Part shown: piece by piece, positions 8,937 to 17,555 of the stretch
Position numbering within the stretch: position 1 is the stretch's first letter
Layout: each line of letters begins with the position of its first letter
From: Henriciella algicola
Lineage (GTDB): Bacteria; Pseudomonadota; Alphaproteobacteria; Caulobacterales; Hyphomonadaceae
Direction: 5' to 3'
NCBI RefSeq assembly: GCF_003576245.1
Contig: NZ_QWGA01000007.1
Span: 1-64,000, forward strand
Length of the DNA stretch: 64,000 nt
Program-made: the position numbers and the translations under genes
The notes under the pieces: model-generated
Told to the model about the DNA's origin: nothing
The model's database searches: none
Seen by the model: only the letters and a program-made list of their open reading frames with translations

Positions 8937-9605
8937 TCACCCCGTATCATACCAGCCGACAAGCGCCCGCGCGACGCGTTCGGGCAGGGTGGCGGCGATG
9001 AGAGAGATCTCTTCACTGGCGCGCTTCAGATTGAGCGGCATGAGGCAGAGCGGGCGCGGGGCGCCGGCGGCGCGAAGGCGCGCAAGCGTAAAGGCCATGC
9101 GCCGGGCGGCACGTTCGGGGCGGCGGAGTACATCCATGATGGTGCAGTAGCGGTGTACCAGCGGTGTTTTTGAGCGGAAGGCAGCTTGTGGCCCCGAATG
9201 CTCGGCCGACAGGAGGGCAAACAGGTCAGACCCTGGTGGGGTGCGCTCTCTCAAAAGGGGGAGGAAGGGGAAGCCTCGCTTGCGGGGGTGTTTGGGGTGT
9301 GAGGGTGCAGGGGTAGGCTGAGAGGGTGCGGTTTGGTTGGCCGAGATCCCCGCCTTCGCGGGCCCTTCGACAGGCTCAGGGTGCGGCGCGCTCGCTTTCA
9401 CGGACACCTCAATTGAGGCCGCCATCAGAATGAGAAGGCGGCGCAGTAGTGTCTCGATCAGGATGAGGCGGGCGCGCAGCTGCGCATAGAGCCGCCGGCC
9501 CAGCCCGCCCCCACCAGAGGAGAGGCCCGCCATGAAGTCGAGATCGGCCATCTCTTCGCGCAAAGCCCGAAGACCCGCCGCCACAAAGCTGGATGTGTCC
9601 TGCAT
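8937..9605 (-). CDS. Conserved-looking hypothetical protein with repeat-derived insert
   Basis: A 222-residue protein with no recognised domain. The N-terminal 65 residues are rich in leucine and arginine (RRLYAQLRARLILIETLLRRLLILM). The C-terminal 80 residues (TIMDVLRRPERAARRMAFTLARL...ALVGWYDTG) look like a folded helical domain. Between them, around residues 75-115, is a low-complexity proline-rich stretch containing HPEPVEGPAKAG, which is the translation of a dispersed repeat (9349-9386). Helical similarity to a small acyltransferase or anchor protein was considered but not supported. It lies next to the Hachiman-type operon on the same strand, with higher GC. Confidence 0.55.
   Translation of the reverse strand: MQDTSSFVAAGLRALREEMADLDFMAGLSSGGGGLGRRLYAQLRARLILIETLLRRLLILMAASIEVSVKASAPHPEPVEGPAKAGISANQTAPSQPTPAPSHPKHPRKRGFPFLPLLRERTPPGSDLFALLSAEHSGPQAAFRSKTPLVHRYCTIMDVLRRPERAARRMAFTLARLRAAGAPRPLCLMPLNLKRASEEISLIAATLPERVARALVGWYDTG
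9349..9386. repeat. Dispersed REP-like repeat inside a coding region
   Basis: A short hairpin CCCGCCTTCGCGGG is followed by CCCTTCGACAGGCTCAGGG. The core CTTCGACAGGCTCAG recurs at 52655-52676 and, inverted with one change, at 52710-52731; a variant is at 25100-25122. Here the repeat is in frame within the gene at 8937-9605. Confidence 0.7.
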
Positions 9606-9726
9606 GGCAGAGAGAATAGGGCGGGGCGCTATACGGTGGGAAAGTGTGGTTGATTTCGTACTAGAAATGAGTGGCTGAAACCGACGGTCACAAGCCTACA
9701 GTTGGCCTCTGTTCTTCTCAATCCAA

Positions 9727-11814
9727 TTATAATGTCAGGCTGAGAATTTCTCTTTCCACTCTGGAGAGCGAAGGTTGCTGTTCCTCGACGATGCGTCGAA
9801 TATCCGCTGCTGCTTCTTCATAATCGTCCACGTGAATCAGATCGATGAGTTTTCGAATTATGGGAGACGGCACGCCTATGTCTTCTAACGCTTTAGATCT
9901 CCCCGGAAGCCCCCACGATGTAAGATCGCCGAGGAACTTAGAATAATCTGCAGCAAGCGGATTACCAACAATAGCAGCCACCATCTCCTGCAGCATTTCT
10001 AGTGGCTGAATATACGAGTATTCGGCTCCCTTAAGAAAGTTGAATGCTAGATCGAGAGACTCATCAACGTCGTCACCATTGGCAACTTCAGAGAGAAAGT
10101 CTGCAATTGACGAACTCCGGATTAGTTTGTTCGCGAAAAATGCGAACTGCCGAGCTGATCGAATGCCGTGTTTGTCAAATGGGATGCGTCCCCAGATCGC
10201 TTCCATAGTTGGAAGGATGTTGCGGTATGTTCCGATGCCCGACCAAAGTAGATCGTCATTCCCAGAACTTAAAAGTTCATCGAGTTCAAAATAGCACTTT
10301 TCAATTTCCTGAACGCCGAAGCGGGCGTATGTGGTTAGAATATTTTCTGGAACGAAAGCGCGTTCAAGCACCTGAGCCCTTCGAATTCTGTTGTCACCGG
10401 AAAGTCGGTCAGGGCTGAGCTGAAGCAGTGCTTCATCCGACATCATGTCTTTAGACTGTAGGATCGGAATATCTAGACTATCATATACTTGTTCAGGCGC
10501 TTCGTTAAAAAGATATATGCGGCCAACGAAATGCTCGCCCATTCGGCCGGCCCGGCCTTTGATGTTATCAAAAGTAAATCTGTCCAACTTCCGTGTGCTG
10601 ATATACTTATCGTATATAACTACAACTTCCGCGACCGTGTTCACGCCTTCAATCAGCGACGATGTGCACAAAAGTATTTTGATTTCACCGGCATTGAAAA
10701 GGCGAACCATTAGGTGTGCGATAGCGCGGGGGATACGCCCATGATGAATGCCTATCCCGGCCTCTAAGGCGTCAGCAACGTACCAGTTGGGATGATAACT
10801 GGATCTCATCCAATCAGCAATTCGTCGGAGAAGGTCGCTGGTTGATGTGACCCCTCGCGCAATTTGTTCGCGCGCGACAGTTCGCGCTGATTTCGGCGAT
10901 CTGCAATAGACTAAGCAACTAGCGCTGCTTTCGTTGTTGAGCACCTGCGCTAGCTTATCAGGGTCTGTTCCTGGAGGGTCCAGCTTAATTATATCAGCAG
11001 CAACGGGTGAGTAATCGGTCCTAACAAATTCTATGTTTTGATGTATTTGCTCATTTATTGGATTCTTTTGAATAGACGGACCCAGTAGATATATTTGCGC
11101 TGCGCTGTCGATGTAATTCGTAAGTAACAAGTTCAAACTTTGGGCCCGCATGTCTCCACTGGTGAGATCGAGCTTGTAAAACTCATCAATTATGAAGAGG
11201 TCGACGTCAGGTACATAATGTCGTTCCAAAATACGTTCTTGTGTACCGACGATGATCGCTGGGCTTTCAGAAAGTTCTTGGAATGTTTGGGTGATGATTT
11301 GATAATCTGGAAAGCGCTTGCTTAGAGCGCGCCGACGCTCTTCTAGAAGCGCGATCGTTGGCACGGTAATTAGAACTCGCTTCGGCCTCTTCGAAGCTAT
11401 CAAAGCATCAACAAGCAAGGTTTTTCCAAAACTTGTCGGTGCGGATAGGATGACGTTGTTACCGTCTAAGAGCTTTTGGAAAATTCGCCTCTGTTCGGCG
11501 TGGAAGACCATTTGTTCAAAGTTTGGGACCCGGTGTGCTTCAATCGCGAGCTGATCACGAAACAAGTCGGTCGCTTTAATGTACGGAAATAGGCCAGCTT
11601 CGCGAGCTAATGCGTCTATTACTGACCTTGAGCCAGGGAGCACTCGTTCGAAATCATCCGAACGGCGCAACAAGCGCACAACAATTTCTGCGTCTTCAGA
11701 GATGCTTCGTGTGCCGTCAAGCCAAGTCCGTGAGGCGCGATCGAGGATCTTGACTATCGCATCTGGTTTTGGGTCGGGGGCGGTAATCAATTGCAGCAAG
11801 CCCTGATCGATCAT
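9727..11814 (-). CDS. hamB: Hachiman-type helicase HamB (SF2, Ski2-like)
   Basis: A 695-residue superfamily 2 helicase. Motif I is APTSFGKT at residues 125-132, motif II is IDEFYKL with DEFY at 210-213, GPSIQ stands in the motif III position, and LLCTSSLIEGVN and NIKGRAGRMG form motifs V and VI. This spacing is Ski2-like. In known Hachiman systems the helicase HamB holds the nuclease HamA inactive until DNA damage or phage attack is sensed. The start codon overlaps the hamA stop by four bases. GC content is visibly below that of the flanking genes, which suggests acquisition by transfer. Other nuclease-helicase pairs share this layout, so the name depends on the partner gene. Confidence 0.82.
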   Translation of the reverse strand: MIDQGLLQLITAPDPKPDAIVKILDRASRTWLDGTRSISEDAEIVVRLLRRSDDFERVLPGSRSVIDALAREAGLFPYIKATDLFRDQLAIEAHRVPNFEQMVFHAEQRRIFQKLLDGNNVILSAPTSFGKTLLVDALIASKRPKRVLITVPTIALLEERRRALSKRFPDYQIITQTFQELSESPAIIVGTQERILERHYVPDVDLFIIDEFYKLDLTSGDMRAQSLNLLLTNYIDSAAQIYLLGPSIQKNPINEQIHQNIEFVRTDYSPVAADIIKLDPPGTDPDKLAQVLNNESSASCLVYCRSPKSARTVAREQIARGVTSTSDLLRRIADWMRSSYHPNWYVADALEAGIGIHHGRIPRAIAHLMVRLFNAGEIKILLCTSSLIEGVNTVAEVVVIYDKYISTRKLDRFTFDNIKGRAGRMGEHFVGRIYLFNEAPEQVYDSLDIPILQSKDMMSDEALLQLSPDRLSGDNRIRRAQVLERAFVPENILTTYARFGVQEIEKCYFELDELLSSGNDDLLWSGIGTYRNILPTMEAIWGRIPFDKHGIRSARQFAFFANKLIRSSSIADFLSEVANGDDVDESLDLAFNFLKGAEYSYIQPLEMLQEMVAAIVGNPLAADYSKFLGDLTSWGLPGRSKALEDIGVPSPIIRKLIDLIHVDDYEEAAADIRRIVEEQQPSLSRVEREILSLTL

Positions 11815-12674
11815 TCGTAGGCTCCCAGCTTTCGCTTGAATTCAGCTTCTAATTCACTTTTGGAGGCGAGCGGAACGTAAAAAGCGACAACACGGACGGT
11901 GTTGGCAATCGGCGACTGGGCGAGCCGTCGCACAACGTAATCGTACTCCTTTATGACGAGTCCTTGATACGTATTCTCACAACCAGAATAAGACTGAGCG
12001 GCAGCGGACTCTGAGGCAATGAGAACTGGTACGACAATTCGAGAGACGATTTCGTCTAGTTTGTTTCCGTCATTGAACAGCCACTGAAGTTTTTCATATC
12101 CGGGGGAACTCGGTTCGATCTTTGGGCCGACCAAGATTTTGGTTTCCTCCAAAAAACCGGCGTCGAGATGCGCTTTGAGACTCGTAAGCGCCGCGGATAC
12201 ACCGTCGCTTACATTTTGATAAAACTTTGCTTCTCCGAGCCAAAGTTCGACATCTTTTGTCCGCTCGTCATAAGTAACCAGCGTCGAGTCGAAGCCGGTC
12301 ACCTGATCATTGGTTCGCATTTTATAGAACAATCGAGACACAAACGCCTGCGCTCGATACTGAGTGACGCCAATTATGTGGAGCAGGAGTTCGCCAATTT
12401 CGCCGCGCCGTTCGGCATTTGCGGACTTAAATACTGAATGGGCTGCGTTCTTGAGAAGTTTGAAATGGTTGTTGGTGCCAATAGCTTCAATCTCGGAAGG
12501 CCTGAGTGCGAAATGCGGAAGCCAATTTAAAAGATGTTCTGCCAGCTTTTTTGACCGCCAGCTATTAAGTTCAAAACCCGCGCACGCTATGAGGCCATCA
12601 ACCCCTGATGCATCATTTTTCACTTGATGAACGATTTCCAGAAACTCATCAGGGAGGTTTGTTTGATCTACCAT
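11811..12674 (-). CDS. hamA: Hachiman-type nuclease HamA (DUF1837-like)
   Basis: A 287-residue protein with the pattern of DUF1837/HamA: RRGEIGELLLHII (residues 89-101), RLFYKMRTNDQVTGFDS with Asp129, and ELWLGEAKFY with Glu148 and Lys150. Together Glu92/Glu95, Asp129, Glu148 and Lys150 form a PD-(D/E)xK-like nuclease site. HamA is the effector of Hachiman anti-phage defence, degrading DNA when released by HamB. It is the first gene of the two-gene operon and overlaps the helicase start. Base composition is AT-richer than the surroundings. The identification rests on motif recognition without a search, but the pairing with an SF2 helicase strengthens it. Confidence 0.82.
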   Translation of the reverse strand: MVDQTNLPDEFLEIVHQVKNDASGVDGLIACAGFELNSWRSKKLAEHLLNWLPHFALRPSEIEAIGTNNHFKLLKNAAHSVFKSANAERRGEIGELLLHIIGVTQYRAQAFVSRLFYKMRTNDQVTGFDSTLVTYDERTKDVELWLGEAKFYQNVSDGVSAALTSLKAHLDAGFLEETKILVGPKIEPSSPGYEKLQWLFNDGNKLDEIVSRIVVPVLIASESAAAQSYSGCENTYQGLVIKEYDYVVRRLAQSPIANTVRVVAFYVPLASKSELEAEFKRKLGAYE

Positions 12675-12967
12675 GCCATTACTTTCGCAATATGTTGCGA
12701 GCTATCGCTTACTATTTTCGGTTGCGCCAAAATTAATGTTCAACTTTCTCGTGATTCACAATAATTCGAAGTACTTTTGCCCACAACCACGATCGAGATA
12801 CTAGAGGTAGAGTTTCGACGTGTATGTCAGGTCGCTGTTTCAGTGTCGACAGGCGTCGACTTGCGTCTTCCCCACCCCACACTTGCCGCCGCTGCCCACT
12901 TCCGCCAAGCTTCCTCCCATAACAGCGCCTGCCCATGAAGGTCGGCGCGTGATCAGGAGGAAAGCCA
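12675..12967. other. Intergenic region between the Hachiman-type operon and the amidase
   Basis: The 100 bases next to hamA are AT-rich and must hold its promoter, but no convincing -35/-10 pair could be fixed. The half next to the amidase returns to high GC. A GTCGAC-N4-GTCGAC inverted repeat lies at about 12846-12861. AGGAGG is placed just before the amidase start. An 80-codon minus-strand reading frame crosses the region but has no support. No attachment site or direct repeat was found. Confidence 0.5.
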
Positions 12968-14401
12968 ATGACCATCGAGAATTATGCGGAGCTTGATGCC
13001 ACGGCGCTGGCGGGGTTGGTGCGCTCTGGTGAGGTGAGTGCGCTGGAGGTGCTGGAAGAGGCGATTGCCCGGGCCGAAGCGTATAATCCGAAGCTCAACG
13101 CGATCACCTACAAGGCCTATGACGAGGCGCGGGCGGCGGCGTCTGGCGGCGGGCTGGCGGACGGCCCTTTCCGAGGTGTGCCTTTCCTGATCAAGGATAT
13201 TGCGAGCCCGGTGAAGGGCTGGCCGCAGACGAGCGGCTCGCGTTTTCTGGGGGATGATATTGCGCCCGAGGATGGCGCGCTGACGCGGCGCTTTCGCGAG
13301 GCGGGGCTGAACCTGTTCGGCAAGACCAATACGCCGGAGTTTGGCATCACCGGCACGACGGAGGGCGCGTTTCACGGGCCCTGCCGCAACCCGTGGAATA
13401 CCGATCATATCACGGGCGGGTCGTCCGGCGGGGCGGCGGCGAGCGTGGCGGCGGGCGTGTTGCCCATGGCGCATGCGAGTGATGGGCTCGGCTCTATCCG
13501 CATTCCGGCGGCGTGCTGCGGCCTGTTTGGCATGAAGACGACGCGCGATCGCAACCCGAACTCTTCCTATGATGATGCGGCCGCGATTGGCATGACGGTG
13601 GAGCATGTCGTCTCTCGCAGTGTGCGAGATAGCGCGGCGCTGCTCGATGCGACGGGGTATCCGGAGCCGGGGGCGCCCTTTGCCTATCCGGCCAAGACGC
13701 GGCCCTATGCCGAGGAGGTTGGCGCGCCAGTCGGGCGGCTGCGGGTGGCGTTCCACTCCGAAACGCCGAGCGGGCGGCCTGTGCACCCGGAAATCCGCGC
13801 GGCGCTGGAGGAGACGGCCAAGCTGCTCGAGGCGCTTGGCCATGATGTGGAGGAGCGGGGGCTGGGCGTTGATTACCGTCGGCTCTACCTCGCGCAGCGG
13901 GCTGTTTCGGGGAGCAACTTTGCGGCGACGGTGGACGGGCTGATCGCGGCGAAGGGGCGCGAGCCTGAAGCCGATGAGATGGAGGCGCTGACCTGGCGCA
14001 ACTATCGCGGCTCAAAAGGGCTGACGGGGGCGCAGGCGATGGCGGGCTGGGCGACGCTGCGCAGTATGAGCCGGGAGATCCTGTCGCTGCATGAGACGTA
14101 TGACGTGATCCTGTCGCCTGTGCTGGCCGAGCCTGTGCCGAGGGTGGGCGAGATCGACCCGGTGAACATGGCGCCGCGCGATGTCGACAAGCGCCAGGCA
14201 GAGGTGTTCCCGTTCACGCCGCCGCAGAACTTTACCGGTCAGCCGGCCATGTCGGTGCCGATGGGCCTCGATGGCAATGGCCTGCCGGTGGGGATGATGT
14301 TTGCCGGGCGCTATGGCGATGAGGGCACGCTGTTCCGGCTGGCGAGCCAGCTGGAAGAGGCGCGGCCCTGGCAGGCGGTGCGGCCTCCGCTCTGGGGCTA
14401 G
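12968..14401 (+). CDS. Amidase of the amidase-signature family
   Basis: A 477-residue hydrolase of the amidase-signature family, which cleaves carboxamides with a Ser-cisSer-Lys triad. Lys76 lies in FLIKDIAS, the glycine-serine motif TGGSSGG covers residues 149-155 and the nucleophile is Ser176 in DGLGSIRIP. The C-terminal part ([40 protein letters not shown]) is typical of free-standing amidases rather than GatA. No gatB or gatC lies nearby, which also argues against tRNA amidotransferase. An AGGAGG ribosome-binding site stands a few bases before the ATG. Substrate unknown. Confidence 0.9.
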   Translation: MTIENYAELDATALAGLVRSGEVSALEVLEEAIARAEAYNPKLNAITYKAYDEARAAASGGGLADGPFRGVPFLIKDIASPVKGWPQTSGSRFLGDDIAPEDGALTRRFREAGLNLFGKTNTPEFGITGTTEGAFHGPCRNPWNTDHITGGSSGGAAASVAAGVLPMAHASDGLGSIRIPAACCGLFGMKTTRDRNPNSSYDDAAAIGMTVEHVVSRSVRDSAALLDATGYPEPGAPFAYPAKTRPYAEEVGAPVGRLRVAFHSETPSGRPVHPEIRAALEETAKLLEALGHDVEERGLGVDYRRLYLAQRAVSGSNFAATVDGLIAAKGREPEADEMEALTWRNYRGSKGLTGAQAMAGWATLRSMSREILSLHETYDVILSPVLAEPVPRVGEIDPVNMAPRDVDKRQAEVFPFTPPQNFTGQPAMSVPMGLDGNGLPVGMMFAGRYGDEGTLFRLASQLEEARPWQAVRPPLWG

Positions 14402-14549
14402 TGGGGGCGGTCTGGGGGTAGGCGCTCTGGGGCTCAATTTTCACGCTCCGGTTTATGTGCGCGGGGCCTGAGATAGAGAAATTAGATATATCATTGGACG
14501 AAGAGATACGAATCAGGGCCGCGTAAACCGATTATCCGGGGAGGTCTGC

Positions 14550-15008
14550 ATGAGCGATTTCAGAAGCTTCGAGTCTGGCCTCGACGATAATCTCTTCACG
14601 CCGAATGCGCATCTGAAGGTCGCCGTCATTGAGGACGACCCGGTGGATGCGTTCCTGATGAAAATCCTGGTGAAGGAAATCGGCGGCTGGCTGGGCGTGG
14701 TGGAGTGCTTCAGCAGCGTCGATGAGATCCTGTCGGTCGATGCGCCGGAGTTTGACGTTATCGTGCTGGACCGGATGCTGGGTGATGGCAGCCTGTCGGA
14801 GGGGCGTATCAGGGAGCTGCGCGCGGCCTGTCCGCAGGCGGGGCTTGTGATGCATACGAGTGCGCTGACGCCGTCATTGCGGGCCTGCGCCATTCAGGAA
14901 GGCGCGTTTGCCGTCATGGAGAAGGGCTCGCTGGAGCCCGAAGAAGTGTGGCTGCTGCTGCAGTCGGCGGCGGTGCTGGGGCCGAAGCTGGCTAGACCGC
15001 TCAATTAA
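14550..15008 (+). CDS. Stand-alone receiver-domain protein
   Basis: A 152-residue single-domain response regulator with no output domain. About 22 residues precede the receiver fold. Acidic residues in VAVIEDD (about 28-30), the phosphorylation site Asp74 (VIVLDRMLGDG), Thr in MHTSA and Lys in MEKGS are all in place. Such proteins usually relay phosphate or bind a partner. It is convergent, with an eight-base overlap, with a second lone receiver whose kinase is adjacent. Its own kinase is not defined; the kinases at 15407 and 17556 are candidates by position. Confidence 0.85.
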   Translation: MSDFRSFESGLDDNLFTPNAHLKVAVIEDDPVDAFLMKILVKEIGGWLGVVECFSSVDEILSVDAPEFDVIVLDRMLGDGSLSEGRIRELRAACPQAGLVMHTSALTPSLRACAIQEGAFAVMEKGSLEPEEVWLLLQSAAVLGPKLARPLN

Positions 15009-15417
15009 GGCGGGGCAGCTCTGCCGTCTTTGTCCAGAAGTCGATAATGGCGCGGCCAACCTCAATATAGTTCGCCTGTGAGGATGGCTTCACGATATAG
15101 GCGTTGGCGCCTTCCATATAGGCGCTGCGAATGTCCTGCTCATCCATCGAGGTGGAGTAGGCGACGACCGGGACGCAGCAATATTTCGGAGTGCCGCGAA
15201 TGAGGTCGACCAGCTGGTGGCCATCGATGCCGGGCATCTTGATATCGGTCACGACGAGGTCTGGCACGCCTTCCCGGCTGAAGGAGTCGAGCGCTTCCAC
15301 GCCGCCATCGGCAATCCGGATATTTATGGTATCGCTACACTTGCGCAGGGCAGAACTGATGAGGCGCTGATCGATCGGATCATCGTCAACCACAAGAACG
15401 TTCAGCTCACGAGCCAT
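15001..15417 (-). CDS. Stand-alone response regulator paired with PAS kinase
   Basis: A 138-residue single receiver: VLVVDDDP (acidic residues 11-13), phospho-acceptor Asp58 in VVTDIKMPG, a Ser/Thr pair in AYSTS and Lys in YIVKPSS. The start at 15417 is preferred over a longer reading frame because AGGAG lies eight bases before it and the protein then begins right at the receiver fold. It overlaps the end of the kinase gene by 11 bases, so both are translated from one message and the kinase is the likely phosphate donor. Confidence 0.87.
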   Translation of the reverse strand: MARELNVLVVDDDPIDQRLISSALRKCSDTINIRIADGGVEALDSFSREGVPDLVVTDIKMPGIDGHQLVDLIRGTPKYCCVPVVAYSTSMDEQDIRSAYMEGANAYIVKPSSQANYIEVGRAIIDFWTKTAELPRLN

Positions 15418-16993
15418 GTCCCAATACTCCTGAAACGGGAAACTCCAAGACGAATCTTGTGCCCGATTTGTAGGCGGAATCAATAGAAACGTCGCCGCCA
15501 TGCGCAGTCATGATACGCGATACGATGGCGAGACCGAGGCCCGTGCCTTCGCCTGACTTGCCAGCTTCGAGGCGCGCAAACGGTTCAAAAATGCGTTTGT
15601 GCTGGCCCTCGGGAATGCCGATGCCGTTGTCGCTGAAGTAGATTTTCTGGCGCTGGTTCGGGACATCCAGTTCTGCGTCGACATGGATGGCCACGCTGTC
15701 GCCATCGCGGAAATTGCAGGCATTGCGAAGGAGGTTGGACAGGACATACTCGACCAGCCGTTCTGACCCCGTGATCTGCGGTATAGGCGCAACGCTGACG
15801 TTTGCATTGGCTTCGATGAGGAGGTCTTCGTGCGCGCGCTGGACCCTGTCCATCACGATATTGATGTCGACGGGGAGACGCTCGATCGTCCGGCTTTCCA
15901 GCTTTGAAAGCATGTGAAGATCGGAGACCATCTTCTCCATCTTGTTGAGGGTGACGGTGATATGTTCGAGCGCAAATGTCCCGTCATCGGAAAGCTCAAC
16001 GCCCGCGCCACGGACTTCGCTGAGCAGCATGTCCATGAGGGCGCGCGTCTGGCGCAGGGGGCTGCGAAGGTCATGCGCGGCGATGGAGGCGAACTGGCTT
16101 GAGGCTTCGGACAGCTTTTCAAGCTTGGCTGCCTGTTCCTTGAGCTCGGTGATGTCTGCTGCGACGACGAGAAGTGTGCGGCTGCCATCCTCGAAACGCA
16201 TCGGGATCTTGTCCGTTTTCACCCAGCCTGTCGGCCTGTCCTTGGGGGCGTAGGCCTCGACGATGCCGAGCTCTGGCACACCGCTATCTATGACCTTGAG
16301 ATCATCCTTGTGATACTTCGCGGCCATGTCCGGAAAGAGGTCATAGGTATCGGCCCCTTTCAGGTCTTCGGCATTCATTCCGAGATTATCGGCCGCCAGT
16401 TTGTTGGCGCGGAGGATGATGTTCTTGTCATCCTTGTAGAAGACCTGGAGCGGCATCGCGTCGAAGATGAACTGTAGCTCTTCTTCGGAGGTCTGTTTGT
16501 CCTTCAGGGCCTGTTCGAGCTTTTGCCGGCTCTCACGCTCAGATGCCTCCAGAGAGATCTGGTCACTGACATCGCTATTGAGAACGAGCAGCCGCGACGG
16601 CAGACCGCCCGCATCGAGAATAATCATCCCACGGGTGCGGATATGCAGCCATTCGCCGTTCTCCATCCGGTAGCGGACGATCTGGTCAATGCCGACATCG
16701 GGGTCCTGGACAGCCTTTTCGACAGCTTCGTAGAAATTCTGGCGATCTTCGGAATGTACGCGGCTGTGCCAGTCCCGGGCTTCCTTTGAGCCAGCATCGA
16801 TGCCCAGCATTTCCCAGAATTTCGGGCCGACAAACTGACGCGAGAAGTCCTTCAGGTCCCAATAGAAGACACCGTCAAAGCAATGCTGAAGGACGAGGTT
16901 TACGGCACGGGCATCGCTCGCAAGTAGCTGAAACAGCTCTGTTCGCAACTCCTCGGGGCCCGTGAATTGCGGCATCTGGGCGTCTCTCAACAT
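15407..16993 (-). CDS. PAS-domain sensor histidine kinase (soluble)
   Basis: A 528-residue kinase without membrane helices. It has two PAS domains (around residues 35-160, with FDGVFYWDLKD, and 185-300, with FDAMPLQVFYKDD). A HisKA domain follows with His307 in SIAAHDLRSPLRQ, then an ATPase domain: NLLRNACNFRD, FSDNGIGIPEG and GEGTGLGLAIV. It probably senses a cytoplasmic cue and phosphorylates the overlapping lone receiver. The start at 16993 is chosen for a GGGAGA site upstream and because the 42 codons before it lack PAS-like sequence. Confidence 0.87.
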   Translation of the reverse strand: MLRDAQMPQFTGPEELRTELFQLLASDARAVNLVLQHCFDGVFYWDLKDFSRQFVGPKFWEMLGIDAGSKEARDWHSRVHSEDRQNFYEAVEKAVQDPDVGIDQIVRYRMENGEWLHIRTRGMIILDAGGLPSRLLVLNSDVSDQISLEASERESRQKLEQALKDKQTSEEELQFIFDAMPLQVFYKDDKNIILRANKLAADNLGMNAEDLKGADTYDLFPDMAAKYHKDDLKVIDSGVPELGIVEAYAPKDRPTGWVKTDKIPMRFEDGSRTLLVVAADITELKEQAAKLEKLSEASSQFASIAAHDLRSPLRQTRALMDMLLSEVRGAGVELSDDGTFALEHITVTLNKMEKMVSDLHMLSKLESRTIERLPVDINIVMDRVQRAHEDLLIEANANVSVAPIPQITGSERLVEYVLSNLLRNACNFRDGDSVAIHVDAELDVPNQRQKIYFSDNGIGIPEGQHKRIFEPFARLEAGKSGEGTGLGLAIVSRIMTAHGGDVSIDSAYKSGTRFVLEFPVSGVLGHGS

Positions 16994-17141
16994 TGCGGTC
17001 TCCCGAGAATATCCTATCGCACTAGCGAAATTCGCTTGATCCGCAAATGCTACGACTGCGAGTAGCCTGACTGGACTTGTTACCGGCTGGTGGGTTGCAT
17101 GTATGCTTCCGCGCCTCAAAAGCTCGTGCTAATCTTCAGTT

Positions 17142-17429
17142 ATGTCCTACGACGTGAATGATGGCGATCTGGTGCTGTGCGTCGATGCCTCTCCCAACCA
17201 TGTAACGGGGGAAGCGGTGCCGCTTGTTGCGGGAGAAACCTATCGCGTCTGGACGGTATTGCCGTTTCTTTGCCCGTGCGGACGATCCGATGCGCTATTG
17301 GATGTCGGGGTTGGTTTCGCCTGGTGCCAGACGCGCTTTCGTCTGCTGCCGAAGCCGAAGTCCCGCAAGAAGGTCGAACGCAAGGAGAGCGCACCGAAAG
17401 AGCTGGAACCGGTAGATCGCGGCGGCTGA
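17142..17429 (+). CDS. Small conserved-looking protein, unknown function
   Basis: A 95-residue protein starting MSYDVNDGDLVLCVDASP, with GETYRVWTV, a CPCG pair and GFAWCQTRFRLLP, and a highly charged lysine-rich tail. The beta-rich pattern (GDLVLCVD ... GETYRV ... W..RFR) recalls small proteins found in alphaproteobacterial genomes and phages, but no function is known to me. It is divergent from the PAS kinase with 148 bases between. The CPCG and CQ cysteines might bind metal; this is speculation. Confidence 0.6.
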   Translation: MSYDVNDGDLVLCVDASPNHVTGEAVPLVAGETYRVWTVLPFLCPCGRSDALLDVGVGFAWCQTRFRLLPKPKSRKKVERKESAPKELEPVDRGG

Positions 17430-17555
17430 TCTCGGCGCCCATACCGTCACAGGAGCATTGCGTCCTGACGCAGTTGCATTAAGCCCTTGTTTTACATCCG
17501 GAGATTGTGAGTGATCGGTGATGCATCCAAATGCCGTGGGCTATGAGACCTGCCT

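Noticed and set aside
9606-12967. Search for an attachment site or direct repeats around the defence operon
   Set aside because: Only matches of eight bases or fewer were found, which is not above chance.
12733-12975. 80-codon reading frame upstream of hamA, considered as a third defence gene
   Set aside because: No ribosome-binding site, no domain, and it overlaps the amidase start region; the composition changes in its middle, at the edge of the island.
12953-13843. 296-codon arginine-rich minus-strand reading frame
   Set aside because: It is antisense to the amidase and of extreme composition.
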